From positions 1-51,863 of the forward strand of contig JAGAYH010000047.1 in NCBI GenBank assembly GCA_017940565.1: a stretch of DNA of 51,863 nucleotides, in the 5' to 3' direction. How positions within the stretch are numbered: position 1 is the first letter of the stretch; every line of letters starts with the position of its first letter. Both the position numbers and the translations under genes were made by a program. This DNA is from Bacteroidaceae bacterium. Its GTDB lineage: Bacteria > Bacteroidota > Bacteroidia > Bacteroidales > Bacteroidaceae. Under the pieces are notes generated by a model. It searched no databases. It was not told the DNA's origin and was given only the letters and a program-made list of their open reading frames with translations. Positions 50,568 through 51,863 of the stretch are shown here, piece after piece.

Positions 50568-51592
50568 AAAAGTACAAAAATTTTTGACATTTCCGCTACC
50601 GCCATTTTTAAGGGCAGAAACGTTGTCAAGGGTGCCTGCAAATTGCAGAACGCCATGTTTGATTCGGGCTATTATATATTGTTGTTGAGCGAGCCACTCA
50701 TGTCGTGGGAACACCCGCAGATACCTTGTACATGGAAGGTGGTTTGGGACTTTGTACAAGGGCAAATCTATCAAAACTATCATACGACGGCGACAGCAAC
50801 CTATACCTTGACTCACTCACGCTTGATATTGATCTCCATTGGGCGCATTGTCTCTCCGCTTATGATGGCGCAAAAATCCATATAAACCGGGCCTCTATCA
50901 TAATTCGTCAAATGAGTGAATTGTCATACGCAGATTACGATTGTCTGGTGTTCAGCGACGGATGGGGCTTCGTCTATCCCGAAGGCATACATTACGAAGA
51001 AGGGAAAGGCTATGTGGATAAAGACGGGAATTCCCCTGTATCAGCATTTTACGGTGGCAAGCATCTACCCAACCCCATCACTGCCATCATCCGCAGCCTG
51101 GACGACCCGTTCCAGCAGCACGACATCTGGATAGAGACCCAGCGGCTGAACGAGCTCAACCGGAGCGACATCAAGAGCAACGTCGAGGCCATCTTCGACT
51201 CCGGCACAAACGACACGCTGACCATCGGCGGTGCCGTGACGGTGGAGGCCGAGGGCACCATCTACGGTTACAGCCGCTATATGCCTGGCCGGGAGCGCAT
51301 CTATTACAATTCGTTGTTCATTAAGGACAATGCCCTGGTGAAAGCCAAGAGCAGCGGCTCTCCCATCCTCAACTGGAAAGAACTGATGCTCGAAGACGGC
51401 TTCGCCATCACGGAGCCGGAAGGCGCCTACTGGGATGCAGAGCAACACCGCCTGTTCCATGCCGACAGCAGCGAGGTGGACAACGAATGGGTGACAATAC
51501 GGAGGATTAAGAGCTACAATCGCGCCGACGTCAACCGCGACGGTACGGTGGACTCGGCCGACATCGTGGCGGTCATCAAGGCGATGAAATAA
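50568..51592 (+). pseudogene. 3' fragment of a dockerin-like secreted protein, frameshifted
   Basis: From 50568 the first frame reads a protein-like segment (DISATAIFKGRNVVKGACK, LQNAMFDSGYYILLLSE). Near 50690-50705 coding passes to another frame that runs open to 51592 (VVGTPADTLYMEGGLGL...). The C-terminus carries RADVNRDGTVDSADIVAVIKAMK, a dockerin/EF-hand Ca-binding repeat (D-x-N-x-D-G-x-x-D). Middle parts (KIHINRASIIIRQ, LVFSDGWGFVYPEG) resemble beta-helix repeats of large Bacteroidetes surface proteins. No signal peptide and no upstream frame exist. It is best read as the decayed end of a larger gene. Confidence 0.65.
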
Positions 51593-51622
51593 GCATATTC
51601 AAGGTTATTATAATAATAAGAG

Positions 51623-51655
51623 GAAGGGTCATGCTCCTGCTTGATCCTTCTTTTT
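51623..51655 (+). terminator. Terminator after the dockerin-like fragment
   Basis: A 9-bp stem (51623-51631 with 51642-51650, one G-T pair) followed by TTTTT. Confidence 0.85.
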
Positions 51656-51777
51656 GTACTTGTTTTTATTCCTCCCGTGAAAAATTATTGTTCTGTTTTA
51701 TAGGGCTTTTGTTCCGGTCTTAGAAAAAACTTGTAAAAAAGTTGGTTTAAGATTTGGTTTGTGTTGTGTAAAGTTTG

Positions 51778-51785
51778 TAATTTTG
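51778..51785 (+). promoter_or_regulatory. Promoter for a gene beyond the right edge
   Basis: TAATTTTG, with TTTG 21 bp further upstream (51753-51756). It points out of the window; no start codon was identified in the remaining 78 bases. Confidence 0.55.
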
Positions 51786-51863
51786 CATCCGTTTTCGGGC
51801 AGTTTCGGCGCCGCCGCAGTCCCGCAGACAGAGAATCGATCTTTGGAAGACTTACATACACAA

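Overview
The window looks like chromosomal DNA from a Bacteroidales bacterium, probably Prevotella-like, although the genus cannot be fixed from the sequence. The reasons are: start-proximal promoters of the form TAnnTTTG, several with TTGC exactly 19 bp upstream; mostly weak ribosome binding sites; a fused histidinol-phosphatase/IGP dehydratase; a fused aspartokinase/homoserine dehydrogenase; many short Bacteroidetes-type lipoproteins (DUF6359-like, DUF3316-like neighbours, S41, FKBP); and a dockerin-like secreted-protein remnant. No phage, insertion sequence, CRISPR array or plasmid function was seen. Most of the window is housekeeping DNA.

Layout. 1-2.5 kb: the end of a TPR protein, an HU-like DNA-binding protein (both minus strand) and a RecA-type ATPase with a C-terminal helix-turn-helix, flanked by matching GGTCGGTC dyads. 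2.6-5.7 kb: rplM-rpsI-rpsB-tsf with a structured leader and a strong terminator. 5.9-8.1 kb: a PadR regulator coupled to a PspC membrane protein, then two identical tRNA-Val(TAC) genes. 8.1-12.9 kb (minus): apt, a patatin-like protein, a lipoprotein and a Gfo/Idh/MocA oxidoreductase in one tight run, preceded by an MltF-like lytic transglycosylase. 12.9-18.4 kb: a Dabb protein, then hisG-hisD-hisC-hisB and a DUF6359-like lipoprotein, controlled by a readable attenuator whose leader peptide carries four His codons. 18.4-20.7 kb: queD-queE and an M64 peptidase. 20.8-28.4 kb (minus): the thrA fusion with a structured leader, tRNA-Leu(TAG), and a parC - DUF3316 - S41 peptidase run.

28.5-32.4 kb: glyS, an FKBP lipoprotein, folP and the c-di-AMP synthase cdaA. 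32.5-35.0 kb (minus): a DUF1893 protein, a secreted esterase and an MFS transporter. 35.1-42.9 kb: an ABC-F ATPase, an M13 peptidase, MetA with an acetyl-type active-site residue, a U32 family protein and a membrane lipoprotein with a zinc ribbon. 43.1-46.3 kb: an orphan TonB-dependent receptor and a LuxR-type regulator with a receiver that lacks the phospho-acceptor. 46.4-50.5 kb: a DUF2520 protein, KdsC-like phosphatase, Maf, a lipoprotein and a GlmM-type mutase. 50.5-51.6 kb: a frameshifted 3' fragment of a dockerin-like secreted protein. A promoter at the right edge drives a gene outside the window.

The strongest regulatory discovery is the his attenuator (13.3-13.45 kb), where leader peptide, 1:2 pairing, antiterminator and terminator can all be drawn from the sequence. 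The repeated dyads around the ATPase gene and the leader of thrA are the least explained structures.
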